DNA of 64,000 nt from Gordius sp. MW1 (GCA_964036665.1 OZ038528.1:23299245-23363244); one strand, 5' to 3'. Shown: positions 1 to 12,546, numbered from the stretch's first letter. A program made the numbers and translations. The notes: generated by a model from the sequence alone, not told the origin.

Positions 1-1274
1 ACATATGTTTTATCTACTGCAACTTTGTTAAGGATGCTGTCCTGGGACTGTGTGTTGTCATCATCCAAAAGAGCCAAAAGTTTTGCATAGACCTTTGGAT
101 TTCTTTTGGCTGACAATAAACTAAAACTTTGATTACTTATTAGCCTTGCAAAAGGCCATGTTTGACTCTTGTTAGACTTAAGCCATCTTAACATGCGGGT
201 AATATCTTTAACTGCAAAATACTCCTTTGCCTCTAAAAACAATCTGACAACAGTTCTATAATGCACCTTGTATTTGTTTGCTATAACTATTGGTAATGTA
301 AATATAGGCATTCCATTGCAGTAAAATTGTTGCAGACAAGATGATTCAAAGTATTTCTTCATTTGAGATTCTCTATTGCTTGGTTCCCCTGTTTCATTAG
401 TAATTTCACGACATATTTGCCTAATAACTGATGATAAATTATTCTTCATCATGCTAGATTCCAAACATGTCCAGACATTTTGGTTTATTTGGATTACAGG
501 GCATGAGAAAGATAAAGATTTATAGATCGATTTAAATAAGTTGTTAGATTTTGTAGGAAATGCATATTTCACACTTGAAATATTTTTGACAAATAGTCTA
601 CAAAATATCAGGCAAATATGAGATAATCTAGCCACCAACATTTTAAATAACTCATCTTTTCCACAAACCAGGTAATAATAACAGGAGATTTTGTAGTTAT
701 ATTCATATGACATTATAGCAGCATTGATTCTACCTGTTCCTGGATACTTTTCTCCTAATACTTCTTGAGAATCTGTAATAGAAAGAGCTAGGTCAACCAA
801 ATCGTTTATATAAGGAAGGTTTTTAGTTCCTTGTTCTGAAAATAGCTTTTTGAATGCAAGTTGATTGATATCATTTGGATCACAACCAAGGAGTGCCACT
901 GTAAGCAACATTTCTATCATTAAATTATCCGGCTTTATTCCTGTAAAAATGAATCGCATAACAAGTTTACAAAGATGAACTAATTGTTCTTTTGAAGGGT
1001 ATTTATAAGTATCTAGGGCTTCTATGCAAGTTTTATCCAACCATTCTATGCCAGAATCTAATTGGCCTGTGCTATTTGAATGATTTGCTAATTGTAAAAA
1101 TTCATCATAAAATATTTCCATATAATGAGCATTATCGTGGTCATATACATGAGGCATAATCTTATCAATCCCACAAAAATCCTCTATGTGATTTCCACCC
1201 AAAGATATTCTGTCACAAAGTTTTTTAAAGCTGATTAGGCAATCATCTTTGACTCCATTGTAAGATCCATTATT
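1..1274 (-). CDS. Large internal exon of an unrecognised host gene, runs off the left edge
   Basis: The minus strand is open without a stop from 1274 down to base 1, about 424 codons, using ordinary amino acids and no low-complexity sequence. At its upstream side the reverse complement reads ataattctag and then AATAATGG, a good splice acceptor; the TAG there is an in-frame stop, so the exon must begin at the acceptor. The protein starts NNGSYNGVKDDCLISFKKLC and is mostly alpha-helical in composition, rich in Leu, Ile, Cys, Tyr and Lys, with no signal peptide or clear membrane span. Readable stretches include MLLTVALLGCDPNDINQLAF and RINAAIMSYEYNYKISCYYY. I do not recognise the family. A helical-repeat scaffold of the kind found in large germline or trafficking proteins is possible but only a guess. 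No upstream exon could be placed. That this is real coding sequence is likely; its function is unknown. Confidence 0.7.
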
Positions 1275-4200
1275 CTAGAATTATAAACAAAAGACATGAA
1301 AAGATTATAATAAATGTATGATGGATTAAAATATTTATTTATACAATTTGTAGCCAGCCAAACAAGAGTTAAAATCAATTGTCCTTAGAAAAAAAATATT
1401 TAGGTGATAATATGCATGCATTAATCATAATTTAAGTAGCCAAAGCAAAAAGCATGTTAAGCTTAGAGATGCATATAGGTATTTTATTGCAGCTATAAAT
1501 CCAAGGGAATTTAATTTATAAAGTGTAAGCTACATTTAATTGCCTTTAAATGTTAAATATACATGAATAATCCAGTTAATAGTTTTTATGAATTTTGTCA
1601 GAAAATATAGTTATAAAAAATAGTTACTGTATTGCAATCTATATCTTTTAAGCTATTAAAACGAATTAAATCATTATTAGAATAGAAACCCATAGGGTAT
1701 TAAACTCGATCCCGTTTTAGTTGCGCTTGTGGCCAAAATTTGAATATTATTTTGTATTACAAAAGGAGTCACGTGATATAAACGCATACGATTTTTATTT
1801 TTAAACGCTCCTTGTTTTCTTTTATTTTCAAATAATTCTCATCGACCAAACCTTTCTGCATATTTCCTCTATATACATGAATTTGAATACAATTTAAAGT
1901 CTGAAATAGATTTATATAAAATCTGGTTATTAAATATAGAAATTTTGGAAATAAGGTTATAATAATTTTTAGTAATACTTTTTTACAATTTTTATTGATA
2001 AAGAAAAACTCCACTATATTGATTACAACATTGATCATGGGCGTAGCCAGGTTTTGAATTTGGGGGGGGGCAATGTTTTAAGTTCAATTAGGGGGGTGGG
2101 CAAAATATAATTTTTAAGGGGTTTTGTATTGTAATTTTTTGGTAATTTGGGGGGGGGGGGGGCCTTTGGCTACGCCCCATATATACAAATGAGATAAAAT
2201 ACTGAATAACACAATTATCACAAATATATACAAAATCATTGAAATCAAATGATAATTGGGGGTTTCTTAAATTATATAGCAACTAATCTTATATATAAAT
2301 AAATATATGTTTGCTTATTAATTTTTATATATGTCTCTATATATTATATATGTTATCAAGAATATAATTATTTGTAATACAAAGCAATAAAAATTAGGCC
2401 ATGTAATGTGTCAAAGTTAAGATATTCTTTGATTTAAAATTATTACAAAATCTTTAGAATAGAAGAAATTTGTTCAAAAAATGATATTCAAACTTAACAA
2501 ACTATTGCAAAATGTCTGTAATCTGAAAGTTTGAGAAAGTTTATAAATTTTGTTCCCATAAAAATAATTTATGCCTTTTATCAAATAAGGCAAAAGTTTA
2601 GACCCCCTTCCAAAAATAGAAGTAAAGTTTATAATTATTTAGCCAGATTTTATGAATATTGTAAAATTATTCATAATAAAATATTCTAAATTAATTAATA
2701 ATTAATTTTTTTATATATTAATGATATTTTTGACGAAAAGCTAGTCTAGACTTTAAGGCGTACGTATAATTTTAATTGAAGGACGGGGGGGGGGGGGTTA
2801 CTAATGTAAAAATATAACAATATATTGCATAGCAATTAAAAATGTAAGAAGTGTAAAATACAAGATTGAAACACATCTATGTAACATCGTCGGGAGTTTG
2901 ACTAGCCAAATTTAGATGAACTTGGCCCGAGTCTGATGTTTTTTGTTTAACCCTAGCCCTAATTACTGATACTGATGTCTTTTAGGTCCGATGTAGGGTG
3001 AGAACAGACAGCATGTTTTTTCCAAACACCCCTTTTGATTGGATAAAGGGATGATTAATGGCTTTTTTACGCTCTCTCCCTCCAATGGGATTGGGTCGAG
3101 GTGATTAATGATATTTTTTGAGAGAATTTTAACTCATGTTAACACCCAGCGTTCATCGTGTTACTACTAAGACATTGTTCTTAAGTAGGCAATAAATCAT
3201 TCCTCCCTTATACTAAGCTTTTATCCAAAAACACTAGAAATTTCTTTTCTCCTATTTTAATCATTCCTCCCTTTATAAACTTTTATCCAAAAACACTATA
3301 AATTTCTCTTCTTCTATTAGTAATTTGTCTAACATTAATAAAATTTAAATTAAATTTTAATGATATGTCAAATATTTTATTTGGGGGGGGGGGAGGGTGA
3401 GGTGGGAAGGGGGGGGGGCAAAGTCCCATAATAGTAAATTAATTTTTTTTTGCCATCATAAATTTGTTTTTGGGAGGTCTATTAATTTATTTATATAATT
3501 ACAATTTAAATATTATATATAAAAATAAATTAAAGCGAAAAAATATATTTGTAATTAGATCAAAGTCGATTTTCAAGGGGGGGGGGAATGTCCCACACAA
3601 GTAAATAAATTTTTTGGCCATTATAAGTTTGTTTTAAGAGATCTATTTATTTATTTATATATTTATTTATATATTTATTTATTTATTATAATTTAAATTC
3701 AAATATTATATCAAAATTGAATTAAACATAAATGATATAAAATAGATTTAATCAAAGTTAATAGGAGGGGGGTGCGAATGATACATTCATTAAACACTAA
3801 ATTAAATATTAAATTAACTTATTTCGCCTATTTAAACTTCCTTTTATTTATGTAAGTTAAAATATTATATATAAAAATTATAATAACATAATTGGATAAA
3901 TTTGATTAAATCAATGTTTATTTTTTTTTTTTGGGGGGGGGGGGGTGAAAGACTTGCCCAAAAAACACTTAATTAGTTTTTTGTCTATAGAATTTTATGA
4001 ATTCAAGTATTAATCTAAACATATAAAGCTATTAAAACTAACTAAAAATTTAACATTCTATAAATATTATGTCTATCTATATCGATTTATTTTGCAATGG
4101 CGAAGGGGGGGGGGGGGTAGGGCAGATCTCCAACCGTAATTTAAATTATATCCTCTTTTTATTAAAAAATTTCTATATAAAATATTTAATATTATATGAA

Positions 4201-4590
4201 AAAAATGAACTAAAACGTAGTTTACTTTAAAAAATCAGCAAAAAGCTAGGAAAACTGAAATAAATAACAAAACTGGAAAATTTAGTTTATGAATTAGCTT
4301 ATATTAAGATTAATTTTCATTGAAGGAGGTGGGGATTTCTTCTCAGATTTATTAAAAAATTTTAATATATAGATAGAGTTGAAAATATTATATACAAAAT
4401 GTGAATTAAAAATTAAAATAATATATCCAAAATGTTAATTTAAACACAATATATTAAAAATAATAAACGCAACGCTAATAAATAGCAAAATTTGAACTTT
4501 GGTAAAAAATATGTCAGTCAAAATAATTGATTGACAGCTCTAAAATACGGCTGGCTTCTGCCGTACCACACCGATCCAAGCTTAGGCAGG
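1275..4590. other. Gene-free AT-rich spacer/intron with many G runs
   Basis: No supported exon. The sequence is very AT-rich and broken by isolated G runs of 8-14 bases (about 2063, 2150, 2786, 3386, 3580, 3935, 4105), most of them G on the plus strand. The left part is probably intron of the gene at 1-1274. A 145-base MITE sits at 2036-2180. The rest looks like decayed repeat. Confidence 0.5.
2036..2180. mobile_element. Short MITE with GGGCGTAGCCAGG termini
   Basis: Begins ATGGGCGTAGCCAGG and ends with the inverse GGCTACGCCCCAT, with G runs inside each end. The same termini recur at 24890-25054 (8-base target duplication GAAGGTTT), 36098-36216 and, as one end only, near 14314-14328. The 8-base duplications suggest a non-autonomous hAT-type family. 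Confidence 0.6.
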
Positions 4591-5816
4591 TGTAATATCC
4601 ATTTCCACGACGCTCAAAAAAATCGACATGCCAATCAAAAATTTTTCTTAAAATTTGAAATTAAATTTCTATGGGCTAAGACAAACGTCAATCAACAGAT
4701 GTTTTTAGTTACTAACCTATAAAATTCACAAAAAATATTGATTATAATTCAACCATGGTTTACAAGATTAATTAAAATTTATCATATTTGTAATTAAGAT
4801 TTTTCATATTTAGCATTCTGCATTTACTTCTTTTGATATGTATTTTTAAGCTTGAGCTGATGATCATTGATCTATGTTTATAATTCCTTTTAAATGGCTG
4901 ATATAATTTACAAAGTCAATATTGTATTTGGTACATTTAATAACCTAAGGGATATTTGAGTGAGTATTTAAATACATTAGCTAATGATCATTATATCTGA
5001 TCTATGTTTATAAGCCTATCCTTTTAATTGTAAAGCTAATTGATGAACTCAATATTGTATTTGGTACATTTATAATAACCTAAGGGATATCTGTTGAGCT
5101 TGAGCTAATGATCATTATATCTGATCTATGTTTATAAGCCTATCCTTTTAATTGTAATTTTGGTAGGGCTAATTGATGAACTCATTTTTGTATTTGGTAT
5201 ATTTATAATAACCTAAGGGATATCTGTTGAGCTTGAGCTAATGATCATTATTTCTGATCTATGTTTATAGGCCTATCCTTTTAATTGTAATTTTGGTAGG
5301 GCTAATTGATGAACTCAATTTTGTATTTGGTACATTTATAATAACCTAAGGAATAGCTGAGTTAGTACTTGAATACATTGAGCTTGAGCTAGTGATCAAT
5401 ATATCTAATCTATGTTTATAAGCCTATCCTATTAATTATTTTTATTGTCTATAAGCTTAAAACTAAGGTAAAGTTTATAACTTAGACTAATAAAGTAAAA
5501 GATTTTTTAATAAGCTTCAAATGATTCTGTGCATTTTTATACAAAACTAGAGATGAAAATACAAATGCTTGAGCTTGACTAAACTGATATTCATAATTTT
5601 CTATGCATAGTAATTATTTGAAATATTTTGAAAGTCTTGTGTCGTCATTTTAGTGTCTTCAAAAAAAATACATGTTTTTGTGCCAAAACTAACCTATTGA
5701 GCTTTTAGGAAGATCACGTGATATAGCATATAACTCGTTATTATGCCATATAAACCAATAGGAATGTTCAACTGAGCGTCGTCGTTTTTTAAATGTCGAC
5801 GTTTCAGATCATTACA
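4591..5816. mobile_element. Non-autonomous Ginger-like element, first of a chain of three
   Basis: Left end TGTAATATCCATTTCCACG, right end inverse TGTAATGATCTGAAACGTCG, flanked by identical 4-base copies CAGG (4587-4590 and 5817-5820). Both ends contain a similar ACGACGCTC segment. The interior has no coding capacity that I can see and is mostly a tandem repeat (4853-5430). TGTNR ends with 4-base target copies are what I recall for the Ginger superfamily, and the neighbour at 5821 carries a matching integrase. Confidence 0.65.
4853..5430. repeat. Tandem repeat, about five units of 120-150 bases
   Basis: The phrase GAGCTTGAGCTAATGATCAT recurs with small changes near 4853, 4979, 5098, 5229 and 5379. 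Each is followed by an ATCTATGTTTATAAGCCTAT segment and ATTTGGTACATTTATAATAA. It lies wholly inside the element at 4591-5816. Confidence 0.8.
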
Positions 5817-6320
5817 CAGGTGTAACGTCTATTTTTTAGTTCGTTAAAATAGTCTCCACGTCAATCAAAATGTCAATCATATAAATTCATTTTTATAGCA
5901 AAATGAGTTCTTATTGGCTGATTTAACGTCAATCATTTATTTTGTATTACGTTTTTTAAACTATTATAAACAAATTCAATTAATTTATATAAATATAAGA
6001 ATTGTTCATAAAATTCATTGGCTTAACCTCAATCAATTATTTTGTATTAATCAAACATTTTTATTCTGTTATAATATAAAATAAAATAATGATATTGATA
6101 ACATTATTTTAATAAATGTATATTTTAGCCATTACATATCATCTTTATTGGAAAAAGACATAATAAACCATGTTTTGTCAAATATCATTTTTAGACATTG
6201 GAATAAGAATAAGATATTTTATTTAAAGTAACTATAGAGTAAAAACAGTATACATAAAACAAATTTAACAATTAAAAATATTTTATAAAAACAGTATAAA
6301 TTTTAACAATTAAAAATATT

Positions 6321-6773
6321 TTATAAACATATATCAAATATATAATTAAAGTGATTTATATTGTGATGAATATAAATCGCGTGACTATCTTTTGAATAAA
6401 TAAGGGGGTATGATATCCATTGTTTTAATTCCACGGAAAATACATGTACAGGAATGTTAAATGCATAGGAAAATAATAAAATATCTATGTGGTTCGGCCA
6501 CTTACCTAAAATATATAACTCTTTGACAGTCATATATTGTGGTAAGGTAAGAGGGCGTACCAAGGCTGTCACCACTTCGGGTGGATCAGCGGATATAAAA
6601 TAATTATAAATATAATAGCGAATCAAAGGATGATTATCCTCTGTGTCATATATTGCTTTGCTTATGCAACGGTAAAAACAGTTAACGTCGCCAATAGTGA
6701 TGTAAATTCCATAATTAGGTTTAAGCTCCTTGCTTGGCGATTCTATAGAAGCTATGGGGATATTATGACCCAA
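6321..6773 (-). CDS. OTU-type cysteine protease domain of the Ginger-like element
   Basis: About 150 residues. GDVNCFYRCISKAI near residue 28 matches the OTU catalytic-cysteine box (usual form GDGNCFYRAIS), and the C-terminal NHFNYIF fits the OTU histidine strand. Between them is the usual helical region with LPQYMTVKELYILGKWPNHI. OTU domains remove ubiquitin or act as polyprotein-type proteases. Here the domain lies downstream of the integrase exons on the same strand and is most simply the last exon of the same transcript. Just upstream, short exons are readable at about 6826-6916 (VPKDEIVFVSEEVREISRF) and 6988-7072 (NGDEVVYISKSKEILAK). My memory that some Ginger elements carry OTU domains supports the grouping. 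The GDV in place of GDG is a departure from the usual box. Confidence 0.65.
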   Translation of the reverse strand: MGHNIPIASIESPSKELKPNYGIYITIGDVNCFYRCISKAIYDTEDNHPLIRYYIYNYFISADPPEVVTALVRPLTLPQYMTVKELYILGKWPNHIDILLFSYAFNIPVHVFSVELKQWISYPLIYSKDSHAIYIHHNINHFNYIFDICL

Positions 6774-7429
6774 TCTAGTATATCAATATATATATAATTT
6801 TATAATTATAATACTTATCCATGGCCCAAAATTTCCAAGCCATGTCTGGCAGCTTAAACCTGGAAATTTCTCGAACTTCTTCTGATACAAATACGATCTC
6901 ATCTTTGGGTACAATAAAATAGTTTACAGTAAGTATTATAGAAATTGAACATAAATATGTTGAAAGTTATAAAGGTTCAACCAGCAACCTGTGGATTCCT
7001 TAGCGAGTATTTCCTTTGATTTAGATATGTATACCACTTCATCCCCATTTATTAACGCTTTATTATTCAAAAAAGGATTATTTTTGATCAAAGTTATTAC
7101 CTGGTGAAGGACCGTTTGACATGAGATTCACGGGCAGTGCTGCCGCCTCACCATCTTTAATAACCCCTCTCTCTACTATTTAAAAATAAATTACAGTAAG
7201 TATTATAGAAATTAAACATAAAAGTTATAAAGGTTTAACCAGCAACCTGTGGCTTGTATCAGATCCGACTTGTTCCAACGGTCGCTAGGCAAACCTTAAA
7301 TATTTAATCAACATATATTTAATTAATAAATACCCTCATCAAGATTTTCTTTAAATTTTTTTAGATTGCCCCCATGATATTTTTTCTTGAGCGTTTGCCC
7401 CGACATGTTGGCAAGTGTATACGTGCCTA

Positions 7430-8680
7430 AATAAAACGGAAAATTATAAAAACATAGCATAACGTACCTTTATAGTCATCTACTATTTTGTAAGGTCCCA
7501 ACCACGAAGGAGCGGTTTTATCGCCCTTTCGATCGGCCCTTCTTAAGTTGTAGGCAAGTACAGCATCGCCCTTCTTAAACGTATAAGTGGTTTTATGTCT
7601 CCTCTCATACCACTTTTTCTGATATTTCTGTGCCTTTTTAATATTTTTACTGGCAAATTGGTAGGACAGACGAGTGGCAGAAACCACTTCGTCAAAATTG
7701 ACAACAGAATAAGGCTCCATCTCTATCACAACCTCTTTAGGCTCGGCAGCTATCTCAATGTCAGTTTTCTGGACAGGCCTGGGGTGTCAAATAGATATCA
7801 AATAAAAAATGAGTGTAATGACATAGTTTGTATATACCAATTAAAAATCAGGTAGTAAGGTGTCAACTTTGTTGACGCTTGAACGGCGGTGTTGACTGCA
7901 TAGGTCACACCAGGCAACGCTGACTCCCACTGCTCGAAATGACCATCCAGGGCTTTATTAAGGCCAGCCAATAAAGTCCTGTTCATCCTTTCTACCAAGC
8001 CATTGGCTTGAGGATGGTATGCAGTGGTAATCCTTTGATGTACCCCTCCAAGAGTGTATAACTCTTGAGTAAAGGAGTTCACAAACTCCCTGCCTTGGTC
8101 ATTTATAACATCCTATAAATAATGATTTAACAATGAGATTTAACTTACCTCAGGAAATCCCCATAAAGAGAAATTTTGTAGAAGATTTTGGGAAACCTCT
8201 AGGGCTGTATGGGATCTCATCGGGACAGCTATGGCAAACTTAGAGAAACAGTCAATTAATACTAGAATGCACTTAAATCCTTCAGCACTTTCGGGCAAAT
8301 TACATATATTTATCCCCACAAGTCGTTATGGAAATGGAGGAACGGTTATAGGTTGCAGCTCTGGGGTGCATTTATCAATCTTGGAAGTATGTTTTTGACA
8401 TATACTGCAGCCATTGATAAATGCTGCAGCATCCTCACTCAAACCAGGCCAATAATACCTATTTTTAATTTATTATTTAGTTTAAATAAAATTATAACCA
8501 GTACTTTTCAGTAATCTTGGTCCTTGTACGGTTTATACCAAGATGTGCCCCAAAGCTTTGACCTACAATAGTTCCTTCCATACCATTGTGATACAAAGCC
8601 AGGATCTGTTTCCTTTCGTCAGAATCCATAACTACCCTTAAATCCTTCTCTAACAAAATAAAAAAGTTTCACTTTAAGTA
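7430..8680 (-). CDS. Gypsy/Ginger-type integrase (transposase), spliced
   Basis: Read on the minus strand in order: an H2C2 zinc module (LYHNGMEGTIVGQSFGAHLG ... NGCSICQKHTSKIDKC, 8600-8370); the DDE core with the first Asp in LVLIDCFSKF (about 8270-8240), the second in NDQGREF (about 8100) and the Glu in NGLVERMNRTL (about 7985); then a C-terminal barrel ending SWLGPYKIVDDYK (about 7500), which holds the GPY/F motif. At least three introns are visible with GT donors and AG acceptors, for example gtaagtta...atttatag between 8148 and 8112. The enzyme would cut and join element ends to target DNA in the nucleus. Ordinary retrotransposon integrases do not carry such introns, so a DNA-transposon or domesticated origin is more likely. 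Confidence 0.75.
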
Positions 8681-8904
8681 CCTGTTTTCTGGTCGCAAAA
8701 TTTTGCTGTTTTTTTACAAACAGAAAATTTCCCTTAACATAGTAACCTTTTGATTTCCTAACAAAATAAGTTCTCTGTTTGCGTGTAAAGATTTCAGGTA
8801 TAGTTCCATTTACCAGTTACTCTTTTATGTCACTAAAACAATATTCTGCCATTCTATAAAATTAAAAAAACATATAGCAATCTATTCTTATAATATAACA
8901 ACTA

Positions 8905-9390
8905 TTTCCAATGCTAAGTGTAATATCAATAACTTACTAATAACTTGATATAGGATCAATTATTCAAAAGATAAACTACTATAATATTATAGAATAACCA
9001 TATGATCTTATAGCTAAGTGCAACTTACTTTTAAGAATGATTATATCAATAACTTACTAATAACTTGATATAGGATCAATTATTCAAAAGATAAACTACT
9101 AAAATATTTTAGAATAACCATATGATCTCATAGCTAAGTGCAACTTACTTTTAAGAATGATTATATTAATAACTTACTAATAACTTGATATAGGATCAAT
9201 TATTCAAAAGATAAACTACTAAAATATTATAGAATAACCATATATTTCTTGATCTTATAGCTAAGTGCAACTTACTTTTAAGAATGATTATATCAATAAC
9301 TTACTAATAACTTGATATGGGATCAATTATTCAAAAAATACACTACTAAAATTTTATAAATTAACTATATATTTCTTGATCATATAAACA
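8905..9390. repeat. Four-unit tandem repeat, period about 120 bases
   Basis: The phrase AACTTACTAATAACTTGATA occurs near 8930, 9049, 9169 and 9296, each followed by TAGGATCAATTATTCAAAAG and ATAGCTAAGTGCAACTTAC. It lies between the integrase gene and the right terminal repeat of the element, where a promoter or transposase-binding region might be expected. Confidence 0.85.
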
Positions 9391-9639
9391 TCAAACTAGT
9401 GAAAAAGTTTGTAAATACCTTATTTAACTTTATATTAATTGAAGTAGAATTGCTGGATACAATTTTGATGGAAATGGATACGAAAATAACAGTAATTCTG
9501 GCTAATTTTCGTTCAATCACGTTATTATAAAAAACACGTGACATGTCAAAAACATATCATTTCGTGGTTTTCAACCAATGAGAATGTGTAATTCACGTGG
9601 AGACGATTTTAACGGAGACAAAATCTTACGTTACACCGG

Positions 9640-12546
9640 TGTAATATTGGAGTCAGCGAACGTTGTAAAATAGCGAAGTCAAATGTCAATCAAGCGTCAT
9701 ATATTATTTAAAATTGTTTAAATAGTTCTTATTGGCGGATAAAAACGTCAATCATCAATAATATTATGTTATTTAACATTACAATTTTAATCATATTATA
9801 TATCATAAATAAATTAAGAACTTTGCCGCCCCCCCTTATTTTTTACCCTCTTTATCACCAGGGAGAGTGTTTTGCCCCCCCCCGCTTATTTTTTATCCTC
9901 TTTCTCACCACAGGGGAGATGGGGGGAAGGGGGGGGGGGGGGGGGGGTGTTTCCCCCCCCTCCTTATTTTTTACCCTCTTTCTCACCAGAGGGGAGGGTG
10001 GTTTTGTCCCCCCCCCCCCTCTTATTTTTTATTCTCTTTCTCACCAGTTTTTTATCCTCTTTCTCACCACATGAGAGATGGGGGTGGGGGGGGGGTGTTT
10101 TGCCCCCCCCCCTTATTTTTGACTCTCAAAGGAGGGGGGGTTTCCCCCCCCCATTTTTTATCCTATTTATTACCAGAGGGAAGGGGGGGGGTGTTTTGCA
10201 CCCCTTATTTTTTATCCCTCTTTTTCACTGGTGCCCCCCCCCCCTGGTAAGAAAAAGGGTAAAAAATAAAGGGGGGGGAGGCAAATCACCCCCTTCTCCT
10301 CTGGTGAGAAAAGGGATAAAAAATAGGGGGGGGGGGCAAAACACCCCCCCCCCCCCCATCTCCCCTCTGGTGAGAAAAAGGATAAAAAATAAGGGACCCC
10401 CCCCGAGGAAAACTCTTCTCCCCCATCTCCCCGCTGGTGAGAAAAAGGATAAAAAATAAGGGAGGGGGGGGGGGCAAAACACTCCCCCCATCTCCCTCCT
10501 GGTGAGAAAAAGGATAAAAAATAAGGGAGGGCTTTCTCACCAGGGGTGAGAAAGAGGGTAAAAAATAAGGTGGGGGGGGGGCAAATCACCCCCTCCCCTC
10601 TGGTGAGAAAAAGGGTGAAAAAAAACTGGGGGGGGGGGAAAGCAAATCCCCCCTCCTCCCTGGTAAGAAAGAGGGTAAAAATAATGGGAGGGGGGCAAAT
10701 CACCCCCCCCCCCTCTTGTAAGAAAGAGGGTAAAAAATAATGGGGTGGGGGGCAAATCACCCTCTCCCCTCTGGTGAGAAAAAGGGGAAAAAATAATGGG
10801 GGGGGGGGAGCAAATCCCCCCCCCCCCCTGGTAAGAAAGAAAATAATGGGGGGGGGGCAAATCACCCCCTCCCCTCTGGTGAGAAAAAGGGTAAAAAATA
10901 ATGGGGGGGGGGAAGCAAATCCCCCCCTCCCACCTGGTAAGAAAGAGGGTAAAAAATAAGGGGGGGGGGCAAATAACCCTTACCCCCTGGTGAGAAAGAG
11001 GGTAAAAAATAATGGGGGGGGGCAAATCACCCTCTCCCCTCTGGTGAGAAAAAGGGTAAAAAATAATGGGGGGGGGGGGGGGAAGCAAATCCCCCCCTAC
11101 CCCCTGGTAAGAAAGAAAATAATGGGGGGGGGCAAATCACCCCCTCTCCTCTGGTGAGAAAAAGGGTAAAAAATAATGGGGGGGGGGAAGCAAATCCCCC
11201 CTCCCCTTTGGTAAGAAAGAGGGTAAAAAATAATGGGGGGGAGGGGGCAAATCACCCTCTCCCCTCTGGTGAGAAAAAGGGTAAAAAATAATGGGGGGGG
11301 GGGGGAAGCAAATCCGCCCCTCCCCCCTGGTAAGAAAGAAAATAATGGGGGGGGGGGCAAATCACCCCCTCCCCTCTGGTGAGAAAAAGGGTAAAAAATA
11401 ATGGGGGGGGGAAGCAAATCCCCCCTCCCCCCTGGTAAGAAAGAGGGTAAAAAATAAGGGGGGGGGCAAATCACCCCTACCCTTTGGTGAGAAAGAGGGT
11501 AAAAAATAGTGGGGGGGGGGGAAATTACCCCTTTCCCCCCTGGTGAGAAAGAGGGTAAAAAATAAGGGGGGGGGGGCAAATCACCCTCTCCCCTCTTGTG
11601 AGAAAAAGGGTAAAAAAAGGGGGGGGGGAGCAAATCCCCCCTCCCCCCTGGTAAGAAAGAAAATAATTGGGGGGGGGGGCAAATCACCCCCTCTCCTCTG
11701 GTGAGAAAAAGGGTAAAAAATAATGGGGGGGAAGCAAATCCCCCCCTCCCCCCTGGTAAGAAAGAGGGTAAAAAATAATGGGGGGGGGGGGGGGGCAAAT
11801 CACCCTCTCCCCTCTGGTGAGAAAAAGGGTAAAAAATAATGGGGGGGGGGAAGCAAATTCGCCCCTCCCCCCTGGTAAGAAAGAAAATAATGGGGGGGGG
11901 GCAAATCACCCCCTCCCCTCTGGTGAGAAAAAGGGTAAAAAATAAGGGGGGGGGAAGCAAATCCCCCCTCCCCCCTGGTAAGAAAGAGAGTAAAAAATAA
12001 GGGGGGGGGGGCAAATCACCCCTACCCTTTGGTGAGAAAGAGGGTAAAAAATAGTGGGGGGGGGGGGCAAATTACCCCTTTCCCCCCTGTTGAGAAAGAG
12101 GGTAAAAAATAAGGGGGGGGGGCAAATCACCCCCCTCCCCCCTGGTGAAAAAAAGGGTACAAATAAGGGGGGGCAAATCACCCCCCCCCCCCCCCCCCCC
12201 CCCCCTCCCTCCTGGTGAGAAAGAGGGTAAAAAATAATATTATTCTATTTAATTAACTTAATATTTAATTCAACACAATTAGCATCTACCTTGCAAAATG
12301 TTATTAAATATAATTTATCTATCTCTAATTCAAATATGGGATAATTGACGTTCAAATTTAAAAACGCTATGGTTTAACAATGGGATCGTCAAAAGTAACA
12401 ATGCATTTTCCCAATCCCCACCCAATCCCCTGCTAGTAAAAAAAGACGTGATAAACGTCAAAACTCATTATTTCGTGTTTTTAACCAATAGCAATTCGTA
12501 TTTGATGTTCGCTATTTTACAACCTTCGACATTTCTGTACGCTACA
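9640..12546. mobile_element. Non-autonomous Ginger-like element carrying a giant G-run/C-run array (copy A)
   Basis: Starts TGTAATATTGGAGTCAGCG, ends (inverse) TGTAGCGTACAGAAATGTCG, and is flanked by CCGG on both sides (9636-9639, 12547-12550). Subterminal segments GTTGTAAAATAGCGAA and its inverse are shared by both ends. The interior from about 9825 to 12235 is an array of a roughly 50-base unit: ATTTTTTACCCTCTTTCTC, ACCAG, a G run, TGATTTGC or TGTTTTGC, a C run. Units point one way to about 10240 and the other way from there on. No real gene is present. A second copy lies inverted at 19378-21618. Confidence 0.75.
9825..12235. repeat. G-run/C-run minisatellite with an orientation switch
   Basis: About 45 units of roughly 45-60 bases. 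Each has CTGGTGAGAAAGAGGGTAAA (or its inverse) plus a G run of 7-17 and a C run of 5-25. Two subtypes alternate, GGCAAATCACCC and GAAGCAAATCCCCCC. The switch in direction is at about 10230-10250. Long G runs every ~50 bases on one strand are strong G-quadruplex candidates and the complement could form i-motifs. Long open frames here are proline/glycine/phenylalanine artefacts. Confidence 0.9.

Larger units (their letters stand above)
5821..9635 (-). mobile_element. Ginger-like DNA transposon with spliced integrase and OTU domain
   Basis: The left end reads TGTAACGTCTATTTTTTAG; the right end read inward is TGTAACGTAAGATTTTGTC. Both then share a GTTAAAAT.GTCTCCACGT block, so these are terminal inverted repeats. 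Flanking target copies are CAGG on the left and CCGG on the right. The minus strand encodes, in order, an H2C2 zinc-binding segment, a DDE integrase core, a C-terminal domain with a GPY motif, short linker exons, and an OTU-type cysteine protease domain, in exons separated by small GT..AG introns. An intron-bearing Gypsy-like integrase in a TIR element with no LTRs is the Ginger pattern. The coding region looks largely readable; whether it is intact is not judged here. A four-unit tandem repeat lies at 8905-9390, near the end upstream of the genes. Confidence 0.7.

Noticed and set aside
9766-12181. Many long open frames in six frames with proline, glycine and phenylalanine repeats
   Set aside because: They are translations of the G-run/C-run minisatellite in several frames on both strands; none has unique protein sequence, and frames change with each run length.
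9825-12235. CRISPR-like array of regular ~50-base units
   Set aside because: The spacers are not unique; the whole unit repeats. The host is eukaryotic and the array lies in a transposon.
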